This document shows, piece after piece, positions 45,539 through 54,151 of a stretch of 64,000 nt of DNA. The position numbers were made by a program, and so were the translations under genes. How positions within the stretch are numbered: the first letter of the stretch is position 1; each line of letters opens with the position of its first letter. Origin of the DNA: JACKBK01 sp963707275 (GTDB taxonomy: Bacteria; Chloroflexota; Anaerolineae; JAAEKA01); the NCBI GenBank assembly GCA_963707275.1, contig CAVPPH010000001.1:434001-498000 (forward strand). Direction: 5' to 3'. The notes below the pieces were generated by a model, which did no database searches, was not told the DNA's origin, and saw nothing but the letters and a program-made list of their open reading frames with translations.

Positions 45539-46478
45539 CAGCGTCCTGGTTCAGCCCGACGAGGTTGACGATGCCCACCACCAGCAGCGCCGTCAGCGCG
45601 TACATGATGACCATGAACGCGGCCGCGCCGCCGAAGTCGAACATGTCGAAGGCCAGCTCGAAGAGCAGCAGCGGCGCATAGGTCGTCGAGTAGTAGGGGC
45701 CGCCGTAGGTCATCACGAACGAGGGCGTGAAGGTGTTTTGCAGGGCGACCACCAGATCGCGGAAGGTCAGCAGCAGCAGCCAGGGCGTCAGCACCGGCAG
45801 CGTGATACGCCAGAACGACTGCCAGCGTCCCGCACCGTCCACTCGCGCCGCCTCATAGAGCACGCCGGGGATCGTACGCAGACCCACCAGCGCGACGATG
45901 ATGCCCTCGCCAATGGTAAAGAGCGACATCAGTACGAACGACAACTGAGCAGTGTCGGGCTGGAGCAGCCAGTCGGGCGCCGGCAGGCCCAGCCCGCTCA
46001 GCAGTGTGTTCAACGGCCCGTAGAGCGGGTTCAGAATCCACAGCCAGATGAGTGCGTACGCGCCCTCGGGGATGATAGTCGGTAGATAGACACCCGCCCG
46101 CAGCGGCCCGTAGATCCGGCCCGGTCGTTGGAGCAGCAACGCGATGCCTACCGCGCCGATCAGTCGAAGCGGGACCGCCATGAACAGGAATAGCAGCGAG
46201 TTGCGCACCGACAGCCGCGCCAGCGGCGATGCCAGCAGGTTCTGGAAGTTCTCCAACCCAACCCAGGTCGGCGCCTGGATCGAGTTGTATTTCGTGAACG
46301 CCAGGCCGACCGTCAGCAGCGCAGGCGCGACGATCAGCAACGCCGTGCCGATCAGAAACGGCAGCAGGAACAGGCGAATCTGCCCGTCGTAGCTCCTGAC
46401 AAAGGCGCCAACCCTGTCGCGCGCAGCAGCGGGCGACGCTGAGTTAGCGCGCGGCGATGGGTTGGTTACGACAGGCAT
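45528..46478 (-). CDS. ABC sugar permease, MalF type
   Basis: A 316-aa inner-membrane protein with about six helices after a cytoplasmic N-terminus. The EAA loop EAARVDGAGRWQSFWRITLP is present. It is the first gene of the operon, with its own promoter at 46550. With the MalG-type protein it forms the import channel for the 43282 binding protein. Confidence 0.92.
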   Translation of the reverse strand: MPVVTNPSPRANSASPAAARDRVGAFVRSYDGQIRLFLLPFLIGTALLIVAPALLTVGLAFTKYNSIQAPTWVGLENFQNLLASPLARLSVRNSLLFLFMAVPLRLIGAVGIALLLQRPGRIYGPLRAGVYLPTIIPEGAYALIWLWILNPLYGPLNTLLSGLGLPAPDWLLQPDTAQLSFVLMSLFTIGEGIIVALVGLRTIPGVLYEAARVDGAGRWQSFWRITLPVLTPWLLLLTFRDLVVALQNTFTPSFVMTYGGPYYSTTYAPLLLFELAFDMFDFGGAAAFMVIMYALTALLVVGIVNLVGLNQDADVA

Positions 46479-46549
46479 GGCAGATGGTGCAGCAAGGAGC
46501 GGCGATGCAAGCTCTTTCTCTGGTGCGGACTGTGGAAACGAGAGGCAGG

Positions 46550-46578
46550 ATTATACCGTAATCTGGCGGCTCTAACAA
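46550..46578 (-). promoter_or_regulatory. Promoter of the sugar ABC operon
   Basis: TTGTTA (46573-46578), 17 bp, TATAAT (46550-46555), about 72 nt before the MalF-type start. Confidence 0.7.
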
Positions 46579-46720
46579 ACTACTCCGCTTCCCTGATGTC
46601 CGACTCTCTCCACAAAATCGGACTTCTTGCGCCGGTGGATCAGGGCTTGTAAGCCACAAGGGCAGCCTCGCCGAAAGAGGCGAATTTCGCCAACGCCAGG
46701 TGACGCGTTGCGTTATGAGC

Positions 46721-46749
46721 TTGGCTGACAGCGGCTGATGGCGTATAAT
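46721..46749 (+). promoter_or_regulatory. Promoter of the Fe-S oxidoreductase gene
   Basis: TTGGCT (46721-46726), 17 bp, TATAAT (46744-46749), about 175 nt before the start. Confidence 0.6.
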
Positions 46750-46924
46750 TCACTGGAAAAGCGCCGCTGGTGGTCTCCTTCTCCCAACACAAGCTCGTAT
46801 TCGAATCCTGCATTCTTCACAGGATATGACCCCGATCATACCAAATCTCTCCGACTTGAAATAGACTTGAGCCGTTAAGTAGAAGTCTTCCCTCTTCTCA
46901 TACCCTGTCAAGGAGATACCTGAC

Positions 46925-48946
46925 ATGTTTCAGTTGACGCCGATAGAAATGCTGCTTTTCGCCTTGGTGGTTGCGGCCTCCTTGTTCTTCGCCTACCGCG
47001 GTTTCAAGAAGGTGATCCAGGTGATCCGGCGCGGCCAGGGCGAGCCGCCGCTGCATGAGATGCCGCGCCGCCTCTTCAACGCGGCGGTGCAGTGGATCGC
47101 GCTGGCGCCCACCTGGCGCGCCCGCCCCGGGTCCACGTTCATGCACGCTCTGATTGCCTGGGGCTTCATGTTCTACTTCCTGGTCAACGGTCTGGACGTG
47201 CTCAAGGGGTACACCGGCTGGGATGTTCCCGGCACCGTGGGTGATATGTACCGGCTGCTGGCGGATCTGTTGAGCGCGGCCGTGCTGGTCGGTATGGTCT
47301 ACTTCCTGCTGCGCCGCTTCCTCTTCAACAGCAAAGCGCTGACCTTCAACGATAACATCAAGCTGATGGACAAGGTCAAGGCGGGCGGGATGCGGAGGGA
47401 CTCGCTCATCGTGGGTGTGTTCATCCTCTGTCACGTCGGCTTCCGACTGCTGGGCCAGAGCTTCGGCGTGGCGGCGCAGACTGATCCCTGGCAGCCGGTC
47501 GCCAGCGGCATTTCCGGCCTGTGGAGCGGCATGAGCGAGCCGGCACTGGTGGTGGCTGAGCACGCCAGTTGGTGGATTGCGCTGGGCCTGATCCTGGCCT
47601 TCCTGCCCTATTTCCCCTACACCAAACATTTCCACCTGATCATGGCGGGCTTCAACTTCCTGCTCAAGCCCAATCGCACCTCGCTGGGCGAACTGGAGCC
47701 GATCGATCTGGAAGACGAGTCCATCGAGCAGTTCGGCGCGGCCCGGCTGGAGGACCTGCACTGGAAGCAGATCATCGACGCTTACTCGTGCATCATGTGC
47801 AACCGCTGCCAGGACGTCTGCCCGGCCTACACCACCGGCAAGGAACTATCGCCATCCGCGCTGGAGATCAACAAGCGCTACTACATCAACGCCAATCTCA
47901 ACGGGCTGGCCAGCGGCGATCAATCGATCCCGCTGCTGGACTACGCGATCAGCGAGTTGGCGGTCTGGGCTTGCACGGCCTGCGGCGCGTGCGTCCAGGT
48001 CTGCCCGGTGGGCAACGAGCCGATGTTCGACATCATGTACATGCGCCGCAACCAGGTGCTGATGGAGAGCAACTTCCCGCACGAGCTGCAAGCTGCCTAC
48101 CGCGGCATGGAACGCTCCGGCAACCCGTGGAACCTGGCGCGCAAGGATCGCATGGCCTGGGCCAAGGGGCTGGACATCGCGACGGTAGAGGACAACCCCG
48201 ACTTCGATCTGCTGTGGTGGGTCGGCTGCTCGCCGTCGTATGACCTGCGAGCGCAGAAAACCGCCACCTCCTTCGCCCAGGTGCTGGACGCCGCGGGCGT
48301 CAACTACGCGGTGCTGGGCGACATGGAGAACTGCACCGGCGACTCGGCCCGGCGCTCTGGCAACGAGGCGCTCTTCTTCGAAATGGCCTCCGCCAATATC
48401 GAGGTGCTGAACGAGTTCGTGGCCGGCGAAAAGCCGAAACGGATCGTGACCACCTGTCCGCACTGCATGCACGCGCTGGGCCGCGAGTATCATCAGTACG
48501 GCGGTAACTACGAGGTGATCCACAGCACGCAGCTTCTCGCCGAGTTGATGGAGCAGGGCAAGCTGCGGCCTGATGCCGGGACTATCAAGGGCAGCATCAC
48601 GCTGCACGATCCGTGCTACCTGGCGCGCCAGAATGGTGTGGTGGACGAACCGCGCACCACCCTGCGTGGACTGGACGGCAACTTCGTCGAGATGCCGCGC
48701 AACAGCGAGAAGTCTTTCTGCTGCGGCGCGGGCGGTGCGCAGATGTGGAAGGAAGAGGAGCACGGCACGCAGGCCGTCAATATGGCCCGCTACGAGGAAG
48801 CGGCTGCCACCGGCGCCAGCACCATCGCCGTCGGCTGTCCTTTCTGCCTAACGATGCTGACCGACGCTTCCAAGCAGGCTGATCAGGGTATCGAGGTCGT
48901 GGATCTGGTGGAACTGGTGGCAGGAGCGCTGCCGGTGAAACAGTAG
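46925..48946 (+). CDS. Membrane Fe-S oxidoreductase, HdrDE/FadF-like (ETF:quinone-type)
   Basis: A 673-aa protein. N-terminal cytochrome b/NarI-like membrane part (about 6-25, 70-92, 110-132, 160-180, 205-232). Two [4Fe-4S] motifs follow: Cys289/292/295/299 (CIMCNRCQDVCP) and Cys350/353/356/360 (CTACGACVQVCP). Then come two CCG domains, the first with ENCTGDSARR and CPHCMHALG, the second with DPCYLAR and FCCGAGGAQMW. This layout fits heterodisulfide-reductase-like proteins that pass electrons from ETF or flavoproteins to menaquinone. The likely role in fatty-acid or lactate oxidation is inferred from the family. No ETF genes lie in the window. Confidence 0.9.
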   Translation: MFQLTPIEMLLFALVVAASLFFAYRGFKKVIQVIRRGQGEPPLHEMPRRLFNAAVQWIALAPTWRARPGSTFMHALIAWGFMFYFLVNGLDVLKGYTGWDVPGTVGDMYRLLADLLSAAVLVGMVYFLLRRFLFNSKALTFNDNIKLMDKVKAGGMRRDSLIVGVFILCHVGFRLLGQSFGVAAQTDPWQPVASGISGLWSGMSEPALVVAEHASWWIALGLILAFLPYFPYTKHFHLIMAGFNFLLKPNRTSLGELEPIDLEDESIEQFGAARLEDLHWKQIIDAYSCIMCNRCQDVCPAYTTGKELSPSALEINKRYYINANLNGLASGDQSIPLLDYAISELAVWACTACGACVQVCPVGNEPMFDIMYMRRNQVLMESNFPHELQAAYRGMERSGNPWNLARKDRMAWAKGLDIATVEDNPDFDLLWWVGCSPSYDLRAQKTATSFAQVLDAAGVNYAVLGDMENCTGDSARRSGNEALFFEMASANIEVLNEFVAGEKPKRIVTTCPHCMHALGREYHQYGGNYEVIHSTQLLAELMEQGKLRPDAGTIKGSITLHDPCYLARQNGVVDEPRTTLRGLDGNFVEMPRNSEKSFCCGAGGAQMWKEEEHGTQAVNMARYEEAAATGASTIAVGCPFCLTMLTDASKQADQGIEVVDLVELVAGALPVKQ

Positions 48947-48996
48947 GAAGTTGCGGTGCCTGCTGTCCAAAGAGTTGGGAATAGCTGAAACGAAAG

Positions 48997-49040
48997 TCCG
49001 GCTGATGCACCCTTGAACGGTGCATCAGCCGGATTCTTGT
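48997..49040 (+). terminator. Terminator of the Fe-S oxidoreductase gene
   Basis: 14-bp perfect arms TCCGGCTGATGCAC / GTGCATCAGCCGGA (48997-49010, 49020-49033) then TTCTTGTTGC. Confidence 0.8.
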
Positions 49041-49129
49041 TGCTCTGCTTCGGCCACTTCAAAAGGCTGTTCAGATTCTGTTGGCCAGGTGCTTGGAAAA
49101 ACGCGCTCATTAGAGGAGTAAGGCATCCT

Positions 49130-49169
49130 CAGATGCCGCTCCGCATGTGAGCATGCGGAGCGGCATCTG
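49130..49169. repeat. Perfect 18-bp stem hairpin between convergent genes
   Basis: CAGATGCCGCTCCGCATG, loop TGAG, then the exact complement. It lies between the Fe-S oxidoreductase terminator and the end of the lipoprotein gene, and lacks a T-run on both strands. Confidence 0.8.
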
Positions 49170-49197
49170 ACGGTTGACAGGACACGCGCCATGGCGA

Positions 49198-50373
49198 TCA
49201 CGGCGCATCCATGCAGTTTCCCGTTCCCTGGTTAACGCTGTGGTCGGCGTTGGCGACCAGGATGCAGATCTGCGTCGCGCCCACGGGCCGGTCATTGACC
49301 GTGTACAGCGAGAAGGGGCTGGTGTTGGTGTCGCCCGGCGCGGCGGGGTAGAGTTGCCACGGTCCGCTGCCCGGCACGCCTGCCTGCTCCTGTGGCACGG
49401 TGTTCCAGAAGAAGTGGACGTGCTGGCCCGGCAATTGCGGTGTGAAGCCGAAAGTCTCGAAATCGACATAATAACGCCCGTCCTGCACCTGAATCTGGTT
49501 GATGCGCGCCGTGTTGGCGGCCTGTTCCTCGCGCAGTTGCGGCGAGTTGATGAAGAAGCGCCAGCGCCACTGGGTCGCGTCGCCGTTGTCCGGCACGATG
49601 TCGATCGTGGCCAGGTAGACGTTGTTGCTGATCTGGCCCGCGAACGGGTTGGGCCACTGGGCACTCGGCCGCAGGTCGATGCCCGGCGCGGAGTCGGGCG
49701 CGTCGCCGCCAAAGACGCAGTAGGGTGCGTTCACTTCGGTCTTCTCCCACACGGTGTCGCCGTTGCCGTCATCGGCAATGATGCGGAAGGTCACTTCCTG
49801 GATGCCCGCGCCGTCGTACAGGCCGGCACGCGCGTCGAACACCTCGACGCGGAAGTTGATGAAATCGCGGAAGGTCGGGTTATCCTGCACATCTGCCTGG
49901 TCGAAGCCGGGCAACAGGATGTTGCGTCCGCCGTTGCTGTCGCTGCTGCCGCGCAGGAAGTCGTTGCCGTCGTCGCCGTCCACCGGGCTGATGGCGATGC
50001 GAACAGGTGTTGCCGTGGGAGCCGGCGCGGGCGTGTTAGTGGCAGCGGGCGGCGCCGGCGTGGCAGTCGGCGGAACAGGAGTTGCCGTTGGCGCCTCGGT
50101 CGGGGGTGCTTCCGTGGCAACCGGGCTGATTTCAATTTTCACCGGCGTCGCTGTGTCCGTTGGCTGCACCTCTGCCACGGTCGCTGTTGGCGCGCTTGCA
50201 GTCAGCGTGGCTGCCACGGCCTGCGCGACGCTGGTCTCGGCCTCGCGCGTCTGGGCTAGCGCGGTCTGGACTGCAGCGTTGACATCTGGAGTTGGCTGTC
50301 CGCCACACGCGCCTGCGAGCATGGCCAGCGCAACTACAGCCAGCAGTCCCGTAATAAATCCTCTTGTGGACAT
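49198..50373 (-). CDS. Putative lipoprotein downstream of the CHAT protein
   Basis: A 391-aa protein read from ATG 50373 (MSTRGFITGLL), with GAGGAG 8 nt upstream. The lipobox is LAGAC, so it is lipidated and exported. A Thr/Pro/Ala-rich spacer (about 60-125) leads to a C-terminal beta-rich domain of about 260 residues (FINFRVEVFDARAGL, VTFRIIADDGNGDT, GQHVHFFWNTVPQEQAG). No enzyme motif is recognised. The start lies directly after the stop of the CHAT gene, so they form one operon and may act together at the membrane. Confidence 0.8.
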   Translation of the reverse strand: MSTRGFITGLLAVVALAMLAGACGGQPTPDVNAAVQTALAQTREAETSVAQAVAATLTASAPTATVAEVQPTDTATPVKIEISPVATEAPPTEAPTATPVPPTATPAPPAATNTPAPAPTATPVRIAISPVDGDDGNDFLRGSSDSNGGRNILLPGFDQADVQDNPTFRDFINFRVEVFDARAGLYDGAGIQEVTFRIIADDGNGDTVWEKTEVNAPYCVFGGDAPDSAPGIDLRPSAQWPNPFAGQISNNVYLATIDIVPDNGDATQWRWRFFINSPQLREEQAANTARINQIQVQDGRYYVDFETFGFTPQLPGQHVHFFWNTVPQEQAGVPGSGPWQLYPAAPGDTNTSPFSLYTVNDRPVGATQICILVANADHSVNQGTGNCMDAP

Positions 50374-50375
50374 AA

Positions 50376-52844
50376 TCAATTCTCCTCAAGCTGTTGGCGC
50401 CTGCCCTGCAGTTGCACCAGGCCGGGCTGGCAAGCTTCTGCAATCACATTCTCTTGCAGCACCTTGTCGAACGGGGCCAGATCGCCTTGCGCGATGCATT
50501 GGGTGTATGCCGCCGCCGCGGCGTCCAGATCTGCCAGCGCCTGTTCACGGTTGCCGCTCGCGTCGCTGACATAGTTCAGCCCAAAATGGGCCAGTCCCTG
50601 TCCCAGCAGCGCCTGCGCAAACAGCCGGTTCTCCTGCGTCTGCGCGAAGTAGGCGACCGCCTGGTCTGCATAGTTCAACGCTTGCTGGCATGATTTTGCG
50701 GCATCGTCGATCTGTCCGACGGTGACCGCGGCGACGCACGACACATTCAGACTCTGAGCCAGCGCGGTTTTGGCCAGAGCGGCGGTGAAACTGTCGCCGG
50801 CTGCTTCCGCTTCCGCCAAGCCGGCTGTTTGCGTCTCAATGGCTTGTTGCAACAGGCTGCCATCTGTCAGTTGCGTCGCGCTGTCTTCAAGCTGGTTGGA
50901 CGTGAAGGTGTCCACGCTGCCCAACGCGACTGCGGCACGGGCGTACGTAGGATTGCTGTCCACGGCTTTGGCAAACGCGGCTTGGGCCGCATCCATCTGG
51001 CGCAGGAACAGGTGCTCGCGACCCTGTAAGAAGTAGAGCAACTCCTTGCCGTCGCCTGCCTGCCAGTCAGTCAACTCCGTTTCAGCCTGCTGCAACGTCG
51101 CCAGCGCCTGCTCCGATCGGCCTAGCAGATCCTGCGTCATGGCAACGGTCAGCCAGAAGATGATGCGTGAGCGCAGGTCCAGTTGCTCGCTGACAGCGAT
51201 GTTAGTCAGTGAACCTGAGCCGTCATAAGATGACGGCAGGGGCACCTGGCCGCCCAGCGCTTGGGAGCCCAACAGCGCGTTGAACTCTTTCTCGCTGGCC
51301 TGGGGCGACACATAGAACTGCACCTGCAAATCGCTGCCGTTTTGAGCGGCGAGGACGTTGCCGTAGATGAGGATGTGGGCGTTCAATGCTTTGGCTAGCG
51401 CTGCCGCATTGTTCTCCCGTTCGGATGCCGTGCTGCCCTTGACCAGCGGCGTCGAATTGTCGTGGCGCACCTGAATGTCGCGCACCAGAGGAATCGTTTG
51501 TTCGCTGCTCGCCAACTGGCGCTCGAGACCGTCGAACAGGAACTGGCTGGCAGCGCTGGCGGCCCGAGTTGTTTTGACTTCGCCGTTGGTCGGGTCGATT
51601 TCGCCGAAATCTGCAATCGCGATGTTGAACGCGCCGGTCATTGGCTGTGCCGTTGTAGGCCGGACCTGCCACGCAATCCAGGCCAGCAGGCCGATCACCA
51701 CGATGGCCGCTGCGACGGTCGCGACGATCGCAGCCAGCGGCAGCTTGCGCGACGGTCGCACGTCCCAGATGACGCCGTCGGGCGCGCGCATGATGAGCAG
51801 CGGCGTGCCCCATTCGGCGGACTCCAGCGATGCGATGGCCTTACGCCCCTCGGAAGTAGCGGCGTCAATGGGCAGGTTGGCAGCCAGCGCGCCGTAGAAA
51901 CTGCCGGTGAACTCGATGGCGGCGCGGTCGCTGATGTCGTACTGCATCGCCAGCACAGCCGGCAGGCCGCGGCGCACGAGACTGGCTGCCAGGCTGGAAA
52001 AGAGGCTCTGCTCGTTACCTTTCGCGCCCTGGCAGGCGTTGAGCACTGCCAGCCGCAGGGTTCGTTGATCGGCCAGCAGCCGGCCGAGCTGGGTCGCTCT
52101 CAGCGGGTCCGGGTTACCCTGTTCATCAGCCAGCAGCAGAACGCCTTCACCGCTGCCGCCGTCCGCCGCTGCATGGCCGACGAAGTGGAAGACGTGCCAT
52201 GGCCCGCCTTGCAGCGCCGTCTGGAGATCCTGTACCGTCTGACCCGGCAGCCAGACCAGTTCGACCTTATCGCCCAGCGGTTGCAAGGCTTCCGCCAGCT
52301 TGGCCTTTTCCTGTTCGATGTCCAGTGTGGGCACGCCGGCCGGGTTGGCTATCAGGCCGAGGATGCGGATCGGTGGCTTGACCGCCAGATCTGGCTCACC
52401 CAGCGGCAGTTCCAGGTAGCGGACGATGGGAGTGTGGCGCGAGAGGGCGACGAACTCGGCCGGGCGCGGGTCAAAGAGGAACTCCCACGGCACGGTTGCC
52501 AGGTCGGGCGCATTGACGCGCAGCTTGATGCGCAACCCCTCTCCCGCGGCAGACGTGGCCTGCTGGCTGCGGTCGTAGACGGTACGTATCTCGTCGGTGA
52601 ACAGGGCGTGGAATAGGCGCGCGCCGAAGTTTTGCACCCGCTGGTTGGCAGCAGCGCCGCCCGTTCCCAGCACGGCATCTTCGATGGCTGCCAGTTCTGC
52701 CTTCAGCGCGTCAGTGGTTGGAAACGGGAAGTCCATCGTCGCCCGCGCTTGACCGGACGGCGAGTTGAGCACGGCGACGGGATAGGTCTGGCCGTCGCCG
52801 GGGCCGATTTCAAGGTCAAAGTCGCGCAGGCGCAGGGTTTCCAT
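50376..52844 (-). CDS. CHAT peptidase-like protein with TM helix and TPR-like C-terminus
   Basis: An 822-aa protein. Residues about 100-345 form a CHAT (caspase-like) domain with the probable dyad His224 (HFVGHA) and Cys271 (LNACQG). The family carries out or regulates proteolysis in stress and defence systems. One TM helix is at about 368-393. Residues about 400-820 contain repeated helical segments (QALATLQQAETELTDWQ, AQAAFAKAVDSNPTYARAAVAL) typical of TPRs and a FGxLQRQ-like sensor region. The CHAT part is therefore probably cytoplasmic and the TPR part extracytoplasmic, or the reverse. It is the first gene of an operon with the lipoprotein. Confidence 0.88.
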   Translation of the reverse strand: METLRLRDFDLEIGPGDGQTYPVAVLNSPSGQARATMDFPFPTTDALKAELAAIEDAVLGTGGAAANQRVQNFGARLFHALFTDEIRTVYDRSQQATSAAGEGLRIKLRVNAPDLATVPWEFLFDPRPAEFVALSRHTPIVRYLELPLGEPDLAVKPPIRILGLIANPAGVPTLDIEQEKAKLAEALQPLGDKVELVWLPGQTVQDLQTALQGGPWHVFHFVGHAAADGGSGEGVLLLADEQGNPDPLRATQLGRLLADQRTLRLAVLNACQGAKGNEQSLFSSLAASLVRRGLPAVLAMQYDISDRAAIEFTGSFYGALAANLPIDAATSEGRKAIASLESAEWGTPLLIMRAPDGVIWDVRPSRKLPLAAIVATVAAAIVVIGLLAWIAWQVRPTTAQPMTGAFNIAIADFGEIDPTNGEVKTTRAASAASQFLFDGLERQLASSEQTIPLVRDIQVRHDNSTPLVKGSTASERENNAAALAKALNAHILIYGNVLAAQNGSDLQVQFYVSPQASEKEFNALLGSQALGGQVPLPSSYDGSGSLTNIAVSEQLDLRSRIIFWLTVAMTQDLLGRSEQALATLQQAETELTDWQAGDGKELLYFLQGREHLFLRQMDAAQAAFAKAVDSNPTYARAAVALGSVDTFTSNQLEDSATQLTDGSLLQQAIETQTAGLAEAEAAGDSFTAALAKTALAQSLNVSCVAAVTVGQIDDAAKSCQQALNYADQAVAYFAQTQENRLFAQALLGQGLAHFGLNYVSDASGNREQALADLDAAAAAYTQCIAQGDLAPFDKVLQENVIAEACQPGLVQLQGRRQQLEEN

Positions 52845-52882
52845 GGTTCAGGCTATGTCAACGGAATTGGGTACGTGTCGCT

Positions 52883-52910
52883 ATTATCCATTCAAGCGCC
52901 TTGCTGTCAA
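52883..52910 (-). promoter_or_regulatory. Promoter of the CHAT-lipoprotein operon
   Basis: TTGACA (52905-52910), 16 bp, GATAAT (52883-52888); the leader is about 33 nt. Confidence 0.7.
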
Positions 52911-52915
52911 GCTCA

Positions 52916-53045
52916 AGAAATCCGGCTTTGTCGAAAAAGCCGGATTTCTGAGAAGCGTCGCGGCGAGAAGTTCAACTCCTTCGGCAAAGTTGAACTTCTT
53001 GGGAACTGACGCGCAAGAAGTTCGACTTTGCCGAAAGAGTTGAAT
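52916..53045. repeat. Three related hairpins in tandem
   Basis: Units at about 52916-52949, 52966-52999 and 53015-53048 each have 12-14-bp arms ending in CTT(T)...AAAG with an AGAA/TTCT outer edge: AGAAATCCGGCTTT / AAAGCCGGATTTCT, then AGAAGTTCAACT / AGTTGAACTTCT, then an imperfect AAGTTCGACTTT unit. The inner bases vary while the pairing is kept. Confidence 0.8.
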
Positions 53046-53047
53046 CT

Positions 53048-53311
53048 TTAGGCGACTATGGACACGCGGGCGCGGCGAGCACGGACCAACGCAACTGCGC
53101 CGATGAGGATCCACACGCCGTTGACGACGACGGAGGGCATCGCGCCGTGGTAGCCGGAGTTGAGCGCCAGCAGCACGCTGCCCAGGACGTTGAGGGATTG
53201 AAAACGGATGCTGTCGCCCGCCAGCCGCCGGTTGCTCACCAGCGCATAAGCCGACAGCAGCGCGACCGCGCCGATCCAGCCGGCGACATCGACCAGGGTT
53301 TCGATGGACAT
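53048..53311 (-). CDS. Small membrane protein, CBU_0592-like
   Basis: An 87-aa protein read from ATG 53311, which overlaps the stop of the methyltransferase (ATGA). It has three hydrophobic segments (VAGWIGAVALLSAYAL, LNVLGSVLLALNSGY and VVVNGVWILIGAVALV) and the conserved-looking NVLGSVLLALNSGYHGAMPS pattern of the CBU_0592 family. Function unknown. Co-transcribed with the methyltransferase. Confidence 0.82.
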   Translation of the reverse strand: MSIETLVDVAGWIGAVALLSAYALVSNRRLAGDSIRFQSLNVLGSVLLALNSGYHGAMPSVVVNGVWILIGAVALVRARRARVSIVA

Positions 53312-54027
53312 CACGGCTTCACCGCGCGGATGCAGAGGAAGCCGGGCTGGCGCATCAGGTGGTCATAATGTTCCGGATCAGCTTCCTTGAACGCCTCGAT
53401 CGGCCGCGGCTCCAGCACACGATCGAGCACGAAGCCGGCGTCGATCAAAGGGTTGAAGACGGCCGCCAACGGTCGCCGGAACGACGGCATCACGACCGGC
53501 GTGCCGAAGCCTGTCCACTCCCACGACACAGCCTCAATCTCGTGGTAGTTGCCGTCAGAGTGATAGAGGAAGAACTCGGATGCCGGGTGGCCGTGGGAAA
53601 AGACCAGTACGCCGCCCGGCTGCAGTACCCGGTAGAATTCGCGGAACAACGGCGTCCAGTCGCGGATGTAGTCCAGCACCAGCGGGCAGATGACCAGATC
53701 GAAGCTCGCGGCCGCGAGGAAATCCAGCGGCGCGTTGAGGTTGGCCAGATGGAACTCGGCGCGGTCCTCGGTGCGAGCGCGTGCGTGGGCCAGCATCTTG
53801 GTGTTGGCATCAATCGCGACGACCTGCGCGCCGTGGTCTAACAGCCACTCGGCATACGCGCCCGGCCCGCAGCCGGCGTCCAGCACGCGCTTGCCGGCCA
53901 CGTCCGGTAGCAGCGAGAGAACAGCCGGCCGGTCGTAGTAGGCGTTGTGCCCCTTGGTGTCGATGCGTGCAGCGTAGTCGTCAGCCAGTTGGTTGTAGGC
54001 GTCCTGCGCAAGGGGTGGATCAAACAT
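53311..54027 (-). CDS. Class I SAM-dependent methyltransferase, 238 aa
   Basis: Motif I VLDAGCGPGAYA, acidic residue in AIDANTKM, motif IV region FDLVICPLVLDYIRDW, then LQPGGVLVFSHGHPASEFF. The C-terminal part SFRRPLAAVFNPLIDAGFVL resembles other small-molecule methyltransferases. Intact. Its product is unknown; it is followed by the small membrane protein. Confidence 0.9.
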   Translation of the reverse strand: MFDPPLAQDAYNQLADDYAARIDTKGHNAYYDRPAVLSLLPDVAGKRVLDAGCGPGAYAEWLLDHGAQVVAIDANTKMLAHARARTEDRAEFHLANLNAPLDFLAAASFDLVICPLVLDYIRDWTPLFREFYRVLQPGGVLVFSHGHPASEFFLYHSDGNYHEIEAVSWEWTGFGTPVVMPSFRRPLAAVFNPLIDAGFVLDRVLEPRPIEAFKEADPEHYDHLMRQPGFLCIRAVKP

Positions 54028-54069
54028 GGTGATGTCCTCCGTGGGGTTCGTGTGCTTAGCTCGTCAACG

Positions 54070-54102
54070 AAAACGCCGGGAACGGTGGAGACGTTCCCGG
54101 CG
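54070..54102 (-). terminator. Terminator of the Mrp gene
   Basis: 11-bp perfect arms CGCCGGGAACG / CGTTCCCGGCG (54074-54084, 54092-54102) followed by TTTT on the minus strand. Confidence 0.88.
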
Positions 54103-54151
54103 AAGATTGTCGTGAGTAGTTCGAATAAGTCGAGCTTCGGGTGACAGGCGA

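Larger units (their letters stand above)
46479..46924. other. Divergent promoter region with a hairpin relic
   Basis: It holds a minus-strand promoter (46550-46578) and a plus-strand promoter (46721-46749). Between them is a degraded hairpin related to the 52916 family (GTCCGA...TCGGAC near 46598-46617) and a CGCC/GGCG stem near 46668. A GTATTCGAATCC at about 46797 resembles a T-loop but no tRNA fold surrounds it. Nothing else is seen. Confidence 0.6.

Noticed and set aside
43282..46478. Search for a missing ATPase gene of the sugar importer
   Set aside because: No Walker motifs in the operon or flanks; a shared ATPase elsewhere is normal for this class, so not a finding.
46780..46830. TTCGAATCC sequence resembling a tRNA T-loop
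   Set aside because: No acceptor, D or anticodon stems can be formed around it.
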